Assembly: GCF_030646015.1 (NCBI RefSeq)
Contig: NZ_JAUSLT010000073.1
Coordinates: 1 to 59,746, forward strand
Origin: Bradyrhizobium sp.
Lineage (GTDB): Bacteria > Pseudomonadota > Alphaproteobacteria > Rhizobiales > Xanthobacteraceae
DNA: 59,746 bases
Reading direction: 5' to 3'
The notes under the pieces are model-generated. The model saw nothing but the letters and a program-made list of their open reading frames with translations, made no database searches and was not told the origin of the DNA. The position numbers were made by a program, and so were the translations under genes. Every line of letters starts with the position of its first letter. The stretch's first letter is position 1. Positions 26,675-35,259 of this stretch are shown here, piece after piece.

Positions 26675-27397
26675 TCAAGGCGAAGCGACCAGGCGATAGC
26701 CGACGCCGCGCACCGCCTGCAGGAACAGCGGATTGGCTGGATCTTTCTCGATCTTGCGCCGCAGGCGGTTGATCTGCACGTCGACCGCGCGCTCGTTGAC
26801 GGAGCCGTCGCCGGTCAGCGCGCTGCGCGGCACGGTCTCGCCCGGCGCCACCGCGAGAATCCGCAGCATCTCGCGCTCGCGATCGGTGAGGTGGATGGTC
26901 TCCTCGCCCTGGCGCAGTTCGCCGCGGTCGAGATGATAGACATAGGGGCCGAACGCGACCTGCTCCAGCGTCTCCACCGGCGGCGGCGCGGTGCGCTTGA
27001 GAATATTGCCGATCCGCAGCACCAGCTCGCGCGGCTCGAACGGCTTTGCGACGTAATCGTCGGCGCCGATCTGCAGGCCCTCGATGCGGGCCTCGGCTTC
27101 ATGGCGCGCCGTTAGCATGATGATCGGCACCGAGGACGAGGTACGGATGAAGCGGGCGAGGTCGAAGCCGGTCTCGCCCGGCATCATGACGTCGAGGATC
27201 AACAGATCGAAATGCAGGCCGAGCAGCTTGGCGCGGGCGTCGGAGGCGCTCGCCGCCGTGGTGACGCGGTAGCCTTCCCCGCACAGAAAGCGCGACAACA
27301 GATCGCGGATGCGGCGGTCGTCATCGACCAGCAGCAGATGCGGGGCGTCGTCGGCCGGTTGCGGCGGGGTCCGCGCGATTGTGGAAGCCTGGATCAC
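26675..27397 (-). CDS. OmpR-family response regulator
   Basis: The protein has 240 residues from a GTG at 27397 that overlaps the marR stop (GTGA). The receiver domain (about 20-130) has acidic residues DDD25-27, phosphoacceptor Asp69 (LLILDVMMPG), Thr in MLTARH and Lys in VAKPFEPREL. The C-terminal winged helix (about 145-236) has the OmpR recognition-helix pattern NERAVDVQINRLRRKIE and ends VRGVGYRLV. It likely activates or represses genes on phosphorylation by the kinase that follows. Confidence 0.94.
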   Translation of the reverse strand: MIQASTIARTPPQPADDAPHLLLVDDDRRIRDLLSRFLCGEGYRVTTAASASDARAKLLGLHFDLLILDVMMPGETGFDLARFIRTSSSVPIIMLTARHEAEARIEGLQIGADDYVAKPFEPRELVLRIGNILKRTAPPPVETLEQVAFGPYVYHLDRGELRQGEETIHLTDREREMLRILAVAPGETVPRSALTGDGSVNERAVDVQINRLRRKIEKDPANPLFLQAVRGVGYRLVASP

Positions 27398-27954
27398 GAC
27401 TTGTCCTTTGCGGTTGCGCCGCCGGAGCCGAGAATGGTCGCCAGCACCTTGTCGGGATCGTCGTGATCGATCATCGCGCGCAGGAACTGGCGGACGGTTT
27501 CCACGCCATCGGGCGCGATACCCGACAGCGCGCGGTTGATCCGGTCGGTCTGCAGGCCCGCGAGCCTGCCCACCAGCGCCTCGCCCTTGGCGGTGGCGTA
27601 GAGCAGCCGCTGCCGCCGGTCGTTGTTGCCGGTGCGCTGCACGATGTAGCCTTCGTCGAGCAGCTGTTTGAGTACCCGTCCCAGCGACTGCTTGGTAATC
27701 CGCAGCACGTCCAGGAGATCGGCGACCTTGAGGCCGGGAAAACGGTGGACAAAATGTAGCACCCGGTGGTGCGCCCGCCCGAAGCCGAAGGCCTCCAATA
27801 CGTTGTCGGCGTCGCCGACGAAATCCCGGTAGGCGAAGAACAGCAGCTCGATGATATCCCAGCGCAAATCGGCCTGACCCGGGGCAGGGGATCGTGCTTC
27901 GCCCGCCCTCGAATCGGGGTCTGTGGAGGATGCCGAGAAATTTATGTCAGCCAT
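27394..27954 (-). CDS. MarR-family transcriptional regulator
   Basis: The protein has 186 residues from the ATG at 27954; a TTG 7 codons upstream is in frame. The winged helix-turn-helix (about residues 75-135) includes LKVADLLDVLRITKQSLGRV and the wing GYIVQRTGNNDRRQRL, where D-x-R is the MarR signature. It is the first gene of a tight three-gene set with the OmpR regulator and kinase (4-base overlap), which is unusual for MarR proteins. It is divergent from ilvE. Confidence 0.9.
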   Translation of the reverse strand: MADINFSASSTDPDSRAGEARSPAPGQADLRWDIIELLFFAYRDFVGDADNVLEAFGFGRAHHRVLHFVHRFPGLKVADLLDVLRITKQSLGRVLKQLLDEGYIVQRTGNNDRRQRLLYATAKGEALVGRLAGLQTDRINRALSGIAPDGVETVRQFLRAMIDHDDPDKVLATILGSGGATAKDKS

Positions 27955-28283
27955 ATTGACGTATCTTGGGTTCAATGTTACAAAACTGTCAGCCGCGACG
28001 AAACATTAAGTCGTTTTGAGCGCGGTACAGTTCCAAAGGGCCGGATAAGGCCTGAAGTGGCGGCCGAGTTTGAACAAGGCTGCTGATTTGTTGACCGTGC
28101 GATTGTCGAGCGGCATTTCGGCAAACATACTGGACTTCCGCATTCCACAAAAGCGTGTCCTAAGGACATGCCGGCGTGGCAACCGGCCGCAAGGCCGGGC
28201 GGGGAAGGCCAGGCGTAACCAACCGCGCCGCGTCGCCGGCGCAAGAACAGGCGCAAGACCAGCGTCAATCCGGGAGAACGTCC
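27955..28283. promoter_or_regulatory. Divergent marR / ilvE intergenic region
   Basis: These 329 bp hold both upstream regions. An interrupted inverted repeat, AATGTT (27974-27979) and AACATT (28002-28007), lies just before the marR start and is a weak operator candidate. No gene is seen. GGGAG at about 28272 is the likely ribosome-binding site of ilvE. Confidence 0.35.
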
Positions 28284-29444
28284 ATGGCAGTTTCGATCGA
28301 GCAGGCCCGCAGAGACAGGCCGACGGCGGACATCGCGCCGGCTCCGACAGCGGGAAGCAAGGCCATGAGTTTGAAATTCGACATCCAGCCTGCGGCGAAC
28401 CTGACGCCGGAAAAAGAACGGGAGGCAAAGCTCGCGGACCCGGGTTTTGGCCGGGTTTTCACCGATCACATGGCGATCGTCCGCTACAACCAGGCCAAGG
28501 GCTGGCATGACGCGCGCGTCGAATCCCGCGCCAATTTCCCGCTCGATCCGGCCACAGCCGTGCTGCATTACGCGCAGGAGATTTTCGAGGGCCTCAAGGC
28601 CTACAAGCGCGACGACGGCGGCGTGAACCTGTTCCGTCCCGACGCCAACGCCAGACGCTTCCAGAATTCGGCCGACCGCATGGCGATGGCGCCGCTGCCG
28701 GAGTCCGCGTTCATCGAAGCGGTCGAGCAGCTCGTGCGTCTCGACCGCGCCTGGATCCCGGGCGGCGAGGGCAGCCTTTATTTGCGGCCCTTCATGATCG
28801 CGAGCGAGGTGTTCCTCGGCGTCAAACCGTCGGCAGAATACATCTTCGCCGTCATCGCCTCGCCGGTCGGCTCCTATTTCAAGGGCGGACCTGCGCCGGT
28901 GTCGATCTGGGTGTCGGAGAACTACACCCGCGCCGCGATCGGCGGCACCGGCGCGGTCAAATGCGGCGGCAATTACGCCGCGTCCCTGCGCGCGCAGGCC
29001 GAGGCCATCGAGCACGGCTGCGATCAGGTCGTGTTCCTCGATGCGGTCGAGCGCCGCTACGTCGAGGAACTCGGCGGCATGAACGTCTTTTTCGTGTTCG
29101 ACGACGGTTCGCTCTCGACGCCGCCGCTCGGCACCATCCTGCCGGGCATTACCCGCGATTCGATCATCGCACTCGCCAGGGATGCCGGCATGCCCGTGCG
29201 CGAGGAGGCCTACACGATCGGGCAGTGGCGCGCGGATGCCGCCAGCGGCCGACTGAAAGAGGCTTTTGCCTGCGGCACGGCGGCCGTGATCTCGCCGATC
29301 GGCAAGGTGTGCTCGGCCAGCGGCGACTTCCTCATCAGCGGCGGCGCCGCCGGCCCGGTCGCCATGGGAATGCGCAAGAAGCTGGTCGACATCCAGTACG
29401 GCCGCGCGGCGGACCCGCACGACTGGATCAAGAAGGTGTTTTGA
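28284..29444 (+). CDS. ilvE: Branched-chain amino acid aminotransferase
   Basis: It transfers amino groups between glutamate and the keto acids of Val, Leu and Ile. The protein has 386 residues from the ATG at 28284. A Met at 28365 (MSLKFDIQP) would give the family's usual ~359 residues, so the first 27 residues may be untranslated. Fold type IV PLP features are intact: FEGLKAYKR, the PLP lysine in GAVKCGGNYAASL, EELGGMNVFFVF and the phosphate loop FACGTAAVISPIG. It stands alone, divergent from marR. Confidence 0.95.
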   Translation: MAVSIEQARRDRPTADIAPAPTAGSKAMSLKFDIQPAANLTPEKEREAKLADPGFGRVFTDHMAIVRYNQAKGWHDARVESRANFPLDPATAVLHYAQEIFEGLKAYKRDDGGVNLFRPDANARRFQNSADRMAMAPLPESAFIEAVEQLVRLDRAWIPGGEGSLYLRPFMIASEVFLGVKPSAEYIFAVIASPVGSYFKGGPAPVSIWVSENYTRAAIGGTGAVKCGGNYAASLRAQAEAIEHGCDQVVFLDAVERRYVEELGGMNVFFVFDDGSLSTPPLGTILPGITRDSIIALARDAGMPVREEAYTIGQWRADAASGRLKEAFACGTAAVISPIGKVCSASGDFLISGGAAGPVAMGMRKKLVDIQYGRAADPHDWIKKVF

Positions 29445-29476
29445 GGGGCGGCGGAAGTCTCGGTGCGTCCCTTTCT

Positions 29477-29613
29477 TCCCTCTCCCCTTGTGGGAGAGGG
29501 TGGACGCGATGCGGAAGCATCGCGGCCGGGTGAGGGGTCTGTCTCCGCGGATGCAGACCCCTCATCCGTCGCCTCACTTCGTGAGGCGCCACCTTCTCCC
29601 ACAAGGGGAGAAG
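29477..29613. repeat. Family D dispersed inverted-repeat element, copy 2
   Basis: The arms CCTCTCCCCTTGTGGGAGAG and CTTCTCCCACAAGGGGAGAA are inverted about 100 bp apart, with GATGCGGAAGCATCGCGG as an inner hairpin and a TGAGGGGTCTG / CAGACCCCTCA pair. It fills the ilvE-hisS gap. Confidence 0.85.
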
Positions 29614-29665
29614 GAAACAAGCAAGCGGTTGCCGCGCCGGGCCTGCGCTGGTACCAACGCCGGCC

Positions 29666-31170
29666 ATGGCTGAAAAACCCAAAAAACCGCAAAAACTCCG
29701 CGCCCGCTTGCCGCGCGGCCTTACCGATCGCGGCCCTGCCGAGATTGCGGCGACCCGCGCGATGGTCGCCAAAATCCGCGAGGTCTATCAGCGCTACGGT
29801 TTCGAGCCGGTGGAAACCCCGGCGATGGAATATACCGACGCGCTCGGCAAATTTTTGCCGGACCAGGACCGGCCCAATGAGGGCGTGTTCTCGTTCCAGG
29901 ATGATGACGAGCAGTGGATCAGCCTGCGCTACGACCTGACCGCGCCGCTGGCGCGCTACGTCGCGGAAAATTTTGACTCGCTGCCAAAACCCTATCGCAG
30001 CTATCGCGAGGGTTATGTCTATCGCAACGAGAAGCCCGGCCCCGGCCGCTTCCGCCAGTTCATGCAGTTCGACGCTGACACGATGGGCAGCGCTTCGCCG
30101 GCGGCGGACGCGAGATGTGCATGATGGCGGCGGATACGATGGAAGCGCTGGGCATCCCGCGTGGCAGCTATGTGGTGAAGGTGAATAACCGCAAGGTGCT
30201 CGACGGCGTGATGGAGAGCATCGGGCTTGGCGGCGACGAGCATGCGGGACGACGGCTCATCGTCTTGCGCGCCGTCGACAAGCTCGACAAATTTCCGATC
30301 GCGGAAGTGGAAAAGCTGCTGGGTCCCGGACGATGGGACGGCGGCGAAGAAGGCAAGGGCGATTTCACCAAGGGTGCCGGCTTGAGCGCCACCGACGCGC
30401 ACGCGATTGCGACCTGCTTCGGCGATCCCGGCAAGGCGGATGACGCCGCGTTTCGTTACCTGTTCGAGTCGGAGACGGTTCAGTTGGCGCGCGCCGAACT
30501 TTCCGAGATTTCCAATCTGATCGCGGCTTCCGGTTACGGTCCGGATCGCATCAAGATCGATCCCTCCGTCGTGCGCGGCCTCGAATATTACACCGGCCCG
30601 GTCTACGAGGTCGAACTCACGCTCGAGACGAAAGACGAAAAAGGCCGTCCCGTCCGCTTCGGCTCGGTCGGTGGCGGCGGGCGTTACGATGGTCTGGTCT
30701 CGCGCTTTCGCGGCGAGCCGGTGCCGGCGACCGGTTTCTCCATCGGCGTGTCGCGGCTGCAGGCCGCCCTCACCATGCTCGGCAAGCTCGACACCACGCC
30801 GGAGTTCGGTCCCGTCGTCGTCACCGTGTTCGACCGCGACCGCATCGCCGATTATCAGAAAATGGTCGCGGACCTGCGCAAGGCCGACATCCGCGCCGAG
30901 CTTTATCTCGGCAACCCCAAGAACATGGGCAACCAGCTCAAATATGCCGACAAGCGCAATTCGCCTTGCGTGATCATCCAGGGCTCGGACGAAAAAGCCA
31001 ATGGCAAGGTCCAGATCAAGGATCTGATCCTCGGCGCGGGCCTCACCGAGATCAAGGATCGCGAGGAATATCTGAAGAAGCAGACCGCAGCGCAATACGA
31101 GGTCGATGAGAGCAGGATTGTCGAAGCCGTGCGCGAAGTGCTGGCGCGGCATGATGTGAAGTGGAATTAA
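29666..31170 (+). pseudogene. hisS: Histidyl-tRNA synthetase, reading frame broken by an apparent 1-base deletion
   Basis: Two overlapping frames (29666-30124 and 30115-31170) together give a normal class II HisS of about 501 residues. The first covers motif 1 and most of motif 2 ([20 protein letters not shown], then QFDAD) and ends prematurely after AADARCA. The second resumes at [13 protein letters not shown] and carries [13 protein letters not shown], motif 3 [12 protein letters not shown] and the anticodon-binding domain. One base inserted at 30110-30112 (GCGAG to GCNGAG, reading A-E) restores the frame. HisS is essential, so a sequence error is the simplest reading; otherwise another copy must exist. 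Confidence 0.9.
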
Positions 31171-31171
31171 G

Positions 31172-31262
31172 CCCTCATGGTGAGGAGGCGCCCTTGCGCC
31201 GTCTCGAACCATGGGGACAATGGGCACATCCTTCGAGACGCGGCCAAGAGGCCGCTCCTCAG
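31172..31262. repeat. Family E dispersed repeat, copy 2
   Basis: About 90 bp running CCCTCATGGTGAGGAGGCGC, GTCTCGAACCATG, CATCCTTCGAGACG and CCGCTCCTCAGG, the same order as at 20932 but shorter. It follows the hisS stop directly. Confidence 0.78.
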
Positions 31263-31345
31263 GCGATAACGGCGAAGCCATTACGCAGGGATGAGGACTG
31301 AATTCGTAGCGAAAACGAAGTAGCAAAAACAAAGGGAGTGACAGA

Positions 31346-31549
31346 ATGCCTGAAATTACCGTGAGCATGGCCGCCGGCCGCACCGACGAACAGAAGGCCG
31401 GCATGATGCGCGACATCACCCAGGCGCTGGTGAAGAACCTCGGCGTCGACGCCGACGCCGTCGTGATCCAGATCAACGAGGCGCCGCTGGCTCACAAGAT
31501 GAAGGGCGGCAAGACCTTTGTAGAGCGCGCGGCGGCTGCGAAGAAGTAG
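31346..31549 (+). CDS. 4-oxalocrotonate tautomerase family protein
   Basis: The protein has 67 residues, the normal size of the 4-OT family. Pro2 directly after Met is the catalytic base that shuttles protons in keto-enol tautomerisation. A good ribosome-binding site (AAAGGGAGTG) precedes the ATG. No aromatic-degradation genes are nearby, so the substrate is unknown. It is flanked by repeats on both sides. Confidence 0.92.
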   Translation: MPEITVSMAAGRTDEQKAGMMRDITQALVKNLGVDADAVVIQINEAPLAHKMKGGKTFVERAAAAKK

Positions 31550-31560
31550 AACCGCTCCCT

Positions 31561-31695
31561 CGTCGTCCCCGCGCACGCGGGGACCCATAACCCCGGTCGT
31601 CTGTTGGTGGAGCGTGCTGCTTCAACAAGGCTTTGTAAACTTCCCGTAACCTTGACGTCACGGCGTATGGGTCCCCGCGTGCGCGGGGACGACGG
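31561..31695. repeat. Family A dispersed inverted-repeat element, copy 3
   Basis: The left arm CGTCGTCCCCGCGCACGCGG plus GGACCCATAA and the right arm TATGGGTCCCCGCGTGCGCG are inverted, about 135 bp apart end to end. It ends 22 bp before the thioesterase start. Confidence 0.85.
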
Positions 31696-31717
31696 TGTTG
31701 AGATTTCGGATCATCCC

Positions 31718-32113
31718 ATGGACGCACGCGACATCATCACCATCGGCATGAGCGCCGAGCGCACCCTCGTGGTGCCGCCGGAACAGACCGTCGGGCATTT
31801 CGTCGCGGGGATGCCGATGGTCTATGCGACCCCGATGATGATCCTGGAAATGGAGCTGGCGTCCGGCGACGCCATCCGTGGCCATCTGCAGCCGGGCTGG
31901 GTCACCGTCGGCACCGAGGTCGATATCCGCCATCTCGCCGCCACCCCGGTCGGCGCCACCGTGCGGACCACGGCGAAGGTGATCGCAGTGGAGCGCCGCG
32001 TGATCCGCTTCGAGGTCGAGGCGTTCGACGGCGAGCGCAAGATCGGCGACGGCCGCCACGCCCGCGGCCTGGTGAATCTCGCGAGTTTCAACAAGCGGAT
32101 GGGTGCGAAGTAG
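31718..32113 (+). CDS. Hot-dog fold thioesterase (FlK-like)
   Basis: The protein has 131 residues from the ATG at 31718; the frame extends upstream only into repeat DNA. The pattern MPMVYATPMMILEMELAS, then GWVTVGTEVDIRHLAATPVG and DGERKIGDGRHARGLVN, is that of the FlK-type fluoroacetyl-CoA thioesterase fold. It should hydrolyse a small acyl-CoA thioester. Fluoroacetyl specificity cannot be claimed from sequence. Confidence 0.85.
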   Translation: MDARDIITIGMSAERTLVVPPEQTVGHFVAGMPMVYATPMMILEMELASGDAIRGHLQPGWVTVGTEVDIRHLAATPVGATVRTTAKVIAVERRVIRFEVEAFDGERKIGDGRHARGLVNLASFNKRMGAK

Positions 32114-32121
32114 ACGAAACC

Positions 32122-32240
32122 CGTAGCCCGGATGGAGCCCTTGCGAAATCCGGGGCCGGTGCGGAAACTTGCGCGACTGACCCGGATTGCGCCAATCGGG
32201 CGGCGCTTTGCGCCGACCTATTGGCTCCATCCGGGCTACG
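32122..32240. repeat. Family F inverted-repeat element, copy 1
   Basis: The ends GTAGCCCGGATGGAGC and GGCTCCATCCGGGCTACG are inverted, with an internal CGGGCGGCGCTTTGCGCCGA hairpin-like part. It lies between the convergent thioesterase and proC genes. A partial relative is at 53513. Confidence 0.85.
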
Positions 32241-32249
32241 ACGAGTGTG

Positions 32250-33086
32250 CTACTTCGCCAATTCCTTCGAGCGCCTGGTCGCCGCCGCGACCGCGCGGAT
32301 CATCAGCTGTTGCAGGCCGCCGTCGCCCATCAGCACTTCCAGCGCCGCCGCGGTGGTGCCGCCGGGCGAGGTGACGTTCTTGCGCAGCGTCGCCGATGAA
32401 TCGTCCGAGCGATGCAGCAATTCGCCGGAGCCGGCGACGGTTTCGCGCGCCAGTTTTGTCGCGAGTTCGACCGGCAGGCCGGCTTCGACGCCGGCGCGCG
32501 CCAGCTCCTCGGCGAGCAGGAAGATATAGGCCGGACCGGAACCGGACACCGCGGTCACCGCGTCCATCAAATTCTCGTCATCGACCCACTCGACCGCGCC
32601 GGTGGCGCGCAGCAGCGCGTGGGCGACCGCGCGCTGCGCGGCGCTGACATTGGTCGCCGCCACCGCCACCGTGATGCCGCGGCCGATGGCGGCTGGCGTG
32701 TTCGGCATGGCGCGCACCACGCTGCCGCCGCAGACCTTTTCGAGCGCGGCGCTGGTGATGCCGGCCATGATCGAGACCACCAGGGTGGAAGCGCTGACGA
32801 ATGGCTTCAGCGCCGGCCCGGCCTCGGGGAATGTCTGCGGCTTGACGGCGACCACCAGCGTCGCGACATCGCCGATCTCGTTCGCCGTCGGATTGAGACG
32901 GATGCCCTTTGCCGCCAGCGCGCTGATGTCGGCGGAAGGGTGCGGCTCGATCACGGTGACGCGCTTCGGGTCGAGCCCGCCCGCCAGCCAGCCCGTCAGC
33001 ATCGCGCCGCCCATCTTGCCGGCGCCGGCGAGCACGATGGTGCCGGTGATGTTTTTCAGTGCGCTGGTTGTGTTCAAGGTGCTCAC
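32250..33086 (-). CDS. proC: Pyrroline-5-carboxylate reductase
   Basis: It performs the last step of proline synthesis, reducing P5C with NAD(P)H. The protein has 278 residues from the GTG at 33086. The frame runs 16 codons further upstream, but those codons belong to a repeat element. The Rossmann motif is LAGAGKMGGAML near residue 15, and the C-terminal P5CR signature is SGSGPAYIFLLAEELARAG. The start is the least certain point because no clear ribosome-binding site is seen. ybjN lies upstream on the same strand. Confidence 0.93.
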   Translation of the reverse strand: MSTLNTTSALKNITGTIVLAGAGKMGGAMLTGWLAGGLDPKRVTVIEPHPSADISALAAKGIRLNPTANEIGDVATLVVAVKPQTFPEAGPALKPFVSASTLVVSIMAGITSAALEKVCGGSVVRAMPNTPAAIGRGITVAVAATNVSAAQRAVAHALLRATGAVEWVDDENLMDAVTAVSGSGPAYIFLLAEELARAGVEAGLPVELATKLARETVAGSGELLHRSDDSSATLRKNVTSPGGTTAAALEVLMGDGGLQQLMIRAVAAATRRSKELAK

Positions 33087-33099
33087 CACAAATGACGCT

Positions 33100-33229
33100 G
33101 TCGTCCCGGCCTCCGAGCCGGGACCCATAACCACAGGTGGTTCTAATGAGGCGAGGGACGAGCGACAAGCATTTTAGCCGAACGCGGGTGTCACGGCGTA
33201 TGGGTCCCGGCTCGGAGGCCGGGACGACA
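33100..33229. repeat. Family A dispersed inverted-repeat element, copy 4
   Basis: The left arm GTCGTCCCGGCCTCCGAGCC plus GGGACCCATAA and the right arm TATGGGTCCCGGCTCGGAGG plus CCGGGACGAC are inverted about 130 bp apart. It lies between ybjN and proC. Confidence 0.85.
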
Positions 33230-33261
33230 GCGAATATGTTGCAGCGCCTGCGTTGGAGTCT

Positions 33262-33762
33262 TCAAGCCTCACCCTGCGTATCGAACATCGCCGCACTCAT
33301 GGCTTCCGCGGCATTCTTGCCGGCCCAGACCACGAACTGGAATGCGGGAAAATAGCGTTCGCAGGCGTGGATGGCGCCGACCAGCATGCTTTCGCATTGC
33401 GCGGTCGAGGCGGTCAGCCCGCCCGGCAGCACCAGCGCCTGCCGGTACATGATCATGCCGGTGTGGGTCCAGATGTCGAAATGCCCGACCCATAATTGTT
33501 CGTTGATGGCGGCGATCAGCCGCTGCACTTCGGCGCGGCGGGCGGCCGGAATCTTCATGTCGAAGGCGCAGGCCAGATGCAGCGCCTCGATCTCGCCCAT
33601 CCAGGTGAAGGACAACTGGTAGTCGGTCCAGTCACCCTTGGAGACGATGGTGACCTCGTCTTCGCCGGATCGTTCGAACGACCAGTTGTTGTCGGCGGCG
33701 ATGTCTTCGACAACCGCGAGCGGGTTGTTCCGGGAATCGATGATGCCTTCGAGCAGGGACAT
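33262..33762 (-). CDS. YbjN domain-containing protein
   Basis: The protein has 166 residues without a signal peptide. It has the YbjN pattern: NNWSFERSGEDEVTI, a beta strand YQLSFTWMGEIEALHLACAF, and a C-terminal helical part with two cysteines. YbjN proteins resemble type III secretion chaperones in fold and have a poorly defined regulatory role. It precedes proC on the same strand with a repeat element between; a link between the two is only positional. Confidence 0.85.
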   Translation of the reverse strand: MSLLEGIIDSRNNPLAVVEDIAADNNWSFERSGEDEVTIVSKGDWTDYQLSFTWMGEIEALHLACAFDMKIPAARRAEVQRLIAAINEQLWVGHFDIWTHTGMIMYRQALVLPGGLTASTAQCESMLVGAIHACERYFPAFQFVVWAGKNAAEAMSAAMFDTQGEA

Positions 33763-34252
33763 GCCGTCTCGACCTTACTTTGGTATCGGAGATACGATGG
33801 TTGATACGCACGCAGCAGGCCGACACGCGCTGACATAACGCGTCGCTGCCGGACGCAATCCCTTGGGTCCACCTTGTGGTGGGTTCGTTGAGCTTGCCGG
33901 GATCAAGTGATGTGATTTGCAGAATCTCCGCAACCGTACGGGGACTCCGTCCACAGGCAAAGGGCCGCTCATCCACAGCTGATCGCAAACGCCATTGTTA
34001 ACTTTTGGAACAAACCGGAATCGGATTCGCGCAAGGCGAGTCCGGCGCGTCGAATGCAGCCGTCGAACGGTGCTTATGGTGGGCTGGCCATGACGAAATA
34101 TTGAATCATTTTCATGCGGTTACCGACCTCAAGTCCGGCCGCCCGGCTCTGCGGGCATGGGGACATGCAGATTTCCGATGCGGAAGCCGCTTGCTGGCCT
34201 CCCGGTGATTCGCCATAGTTCCCGTCAAGGCCGCTCATACCGGGCGGCCGAT
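33763..34252. other. Gene-free region upstream of the FMN riboswitch
   Basis: These 490 bp contain no convincing gene on either strand. The region must hold the upstream region of ybjN (left) and the promoter of the riboswitch-ribH transcript (right). A TTGAAT near 34101 could be a -35 box, but no clear -10 follows. Confidence 0.4.
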
Positions 34253-34403
34253 GTTCTCAGGGCGGGGTGAAAGTCCCCACCGGCGGTAAGGGTGACGCAG
34301 CCCAAGCCCGCGAGCGCCTTCTTGTCCGGACGTTCCGGCGAAAAGGGTCAGCAGATTCGGTGTGACTCCGAAGCCGACGGTTAAAGTCCGGATGAAAGAG
34401 AAC
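34253..34403 (+). promoter_or_regulatory. FMN riboswitch (RFN element)
   Basis: All conserved blocks of the FMN aptamer are present in order: GTTCTCAGGGCGGGGTGAAA, GTCCCCACCGGCGGTAAG, CCCGCGAGCGCC, GGTCAGCAGATTCGGTGTGA, CTCCGAAGCCGACGGTTAAA and GTCCGGATGAAAGAGAAC. The first and last blocks pair to close the structure. It binds FMN and should lower expression of the ribH gene 72 bp downstream. A 7-bp hairpin (34412-34432) follows but lacks a U run, so control is probably at translation. Confidence 0.97.
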
Positions 34404-34475
34404 GGTCGCGACAGCCGCAATCCGCGCGGCTGCTCGTTCCGTATGCCCTGATTCTGGTCCTGAAAGAGGAAAGCC

Positions 34476-35033
34476 ATGAATCAGATGTTGCAAGAACCCC
34501 AAATCCAATCTTCTGAAGTTAAATCCCCCGAAATTATCGATCCTCCGGCAACCTCGCATCCGCGCTTTGCAAAACCGCAGCGGGTCGCGTTCGTGCAATC
34601 CTCCTGGCACCGCGAGGTGGTGGAGGAATGCCGGATCGCCTTCCTTCAGGAGATCGAGGCGCGCCATATCACGAATGTCGATCTGTTCGAGGTGCCCGGC
34701 TCGTTCGAAATCCCGCTGCATGCGCAGATCCTCGCCAAGACGCGGCGCTATACCGCCATCGTCGCGGCGGGGCTTGTGGTCGATGGCGGCATCTACCGCC
34801 ATGAATTCGTCGCCGACACCGTGATCAAGGCGCTGATGGATGTGCAGCTGCGCACCGAGGTGCCGATCTTCTCGGCGGTGCTGACGCCGCAACAGTTCCA
34901 CGAGAGCGCCGCGCATCTGGACTTCTTCCGCCGCCATTTCGCGCTCAAGGGCGTCGAGGTCGCGGAAGCCTGCGCCAACACGCTGCTCAGCCTGGAACGG
35001 CTGCGCGGCCAGGTCGCGGCGGGGATTGCGTAA
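34476..35033 (+). CDS. ribH: 6,7-dimethyl-8-ribityllumazine synthase, type II
   Basis: It condenses the pyrimidine intermediate with dihydroxybutanone phosphate, the penultimate step of riboflavin synthesis. The protein has 185 residues. The region VAFVQSSWHREVVEECR, VPGSFEIPL, AAGLVVDGGIYRHEFVADTV and FSAVLTPQQFHE match the decameric RibH2 type of Brucella and rhizobia, not the capsid-forming type I. The first ~30 residues are a variable extension. An FMN riboswitch controls it and a good AGAGGAAA site precedes the ATG. Confidence 0.95.
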   Translation: MNQMLQEPQIQSSEVKSPEIIDPPATSHPRFAKPQRVAFVQSSWHREVVEECRIAFLQEIEARHITNVDLFEVPGSFEIPLHAQILAKTRRYTAIVAAGLVVDGGIYRHEFVADTVIKALMDVQLRTEVPIFSAVLTPQQFHESAAHLDFFRRHFALKGVEVAEACANTLLSLERLRGQVAAGIA

Positions 35034-35041
35034 ACTCTCGT

Positions 35042-35168
35042 GCCCCGGACGCAGCGCAGCGCGATAGCGGTGCGCTGCTGAGCCGGGGCCCATGATAATT
35101 CACGAAAGCGTGGGTCCCGGCTCAGCGGAGCAGCGTGAAGGACGCTGCACCGCGTCCGGGACACGAGG
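35042..35168. repeat. Family B dispersed inverted-repeat element, copy 1
   Basis: It starts CCCCGGACGCAGCGCAGCGC, continues GCGCTGCTGAGCCGGGGCCC, and its second half GGGTCCCGGCTCAGCGGAGC ends with CACCGCGTCCGGGACACGAG. The halves are inverted. Copies are also at 36492 and 43671, so all three flank or interrupt the cox region. Confidence 0.85.
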
Positions 35169-35259
35169 CATGAGGGATTCATTGTCATTCCTCCCGCCGC
35201 GCGGGTAAACTCGGCGGCGGGAGGAGGGCACGCCCGCGGCGACGGGCGGCCGAACGATC

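Noticed and set aside
30100..30124. Programmed frameshifting in hisS
   Set aside because: There is no slippery heptamer, downstream pseudoknot or in-frame pause codon at the junction; a plain one-base deletion is simpler.
9349..33229. Repeated palindromic arms read as CRISPR repeats
   Set aside because: Copies are thousands of bases apart, occur singly as inverted pairs, and no cas genes are present.
33940..33990. DnaA-box-like TCATCCACA and CGTCCACAG in the gene-free region, suggesting an origin
   Set aside because: Only two imperfect matches, no AT-rich unwinding element and no origin-linked genes nearby.
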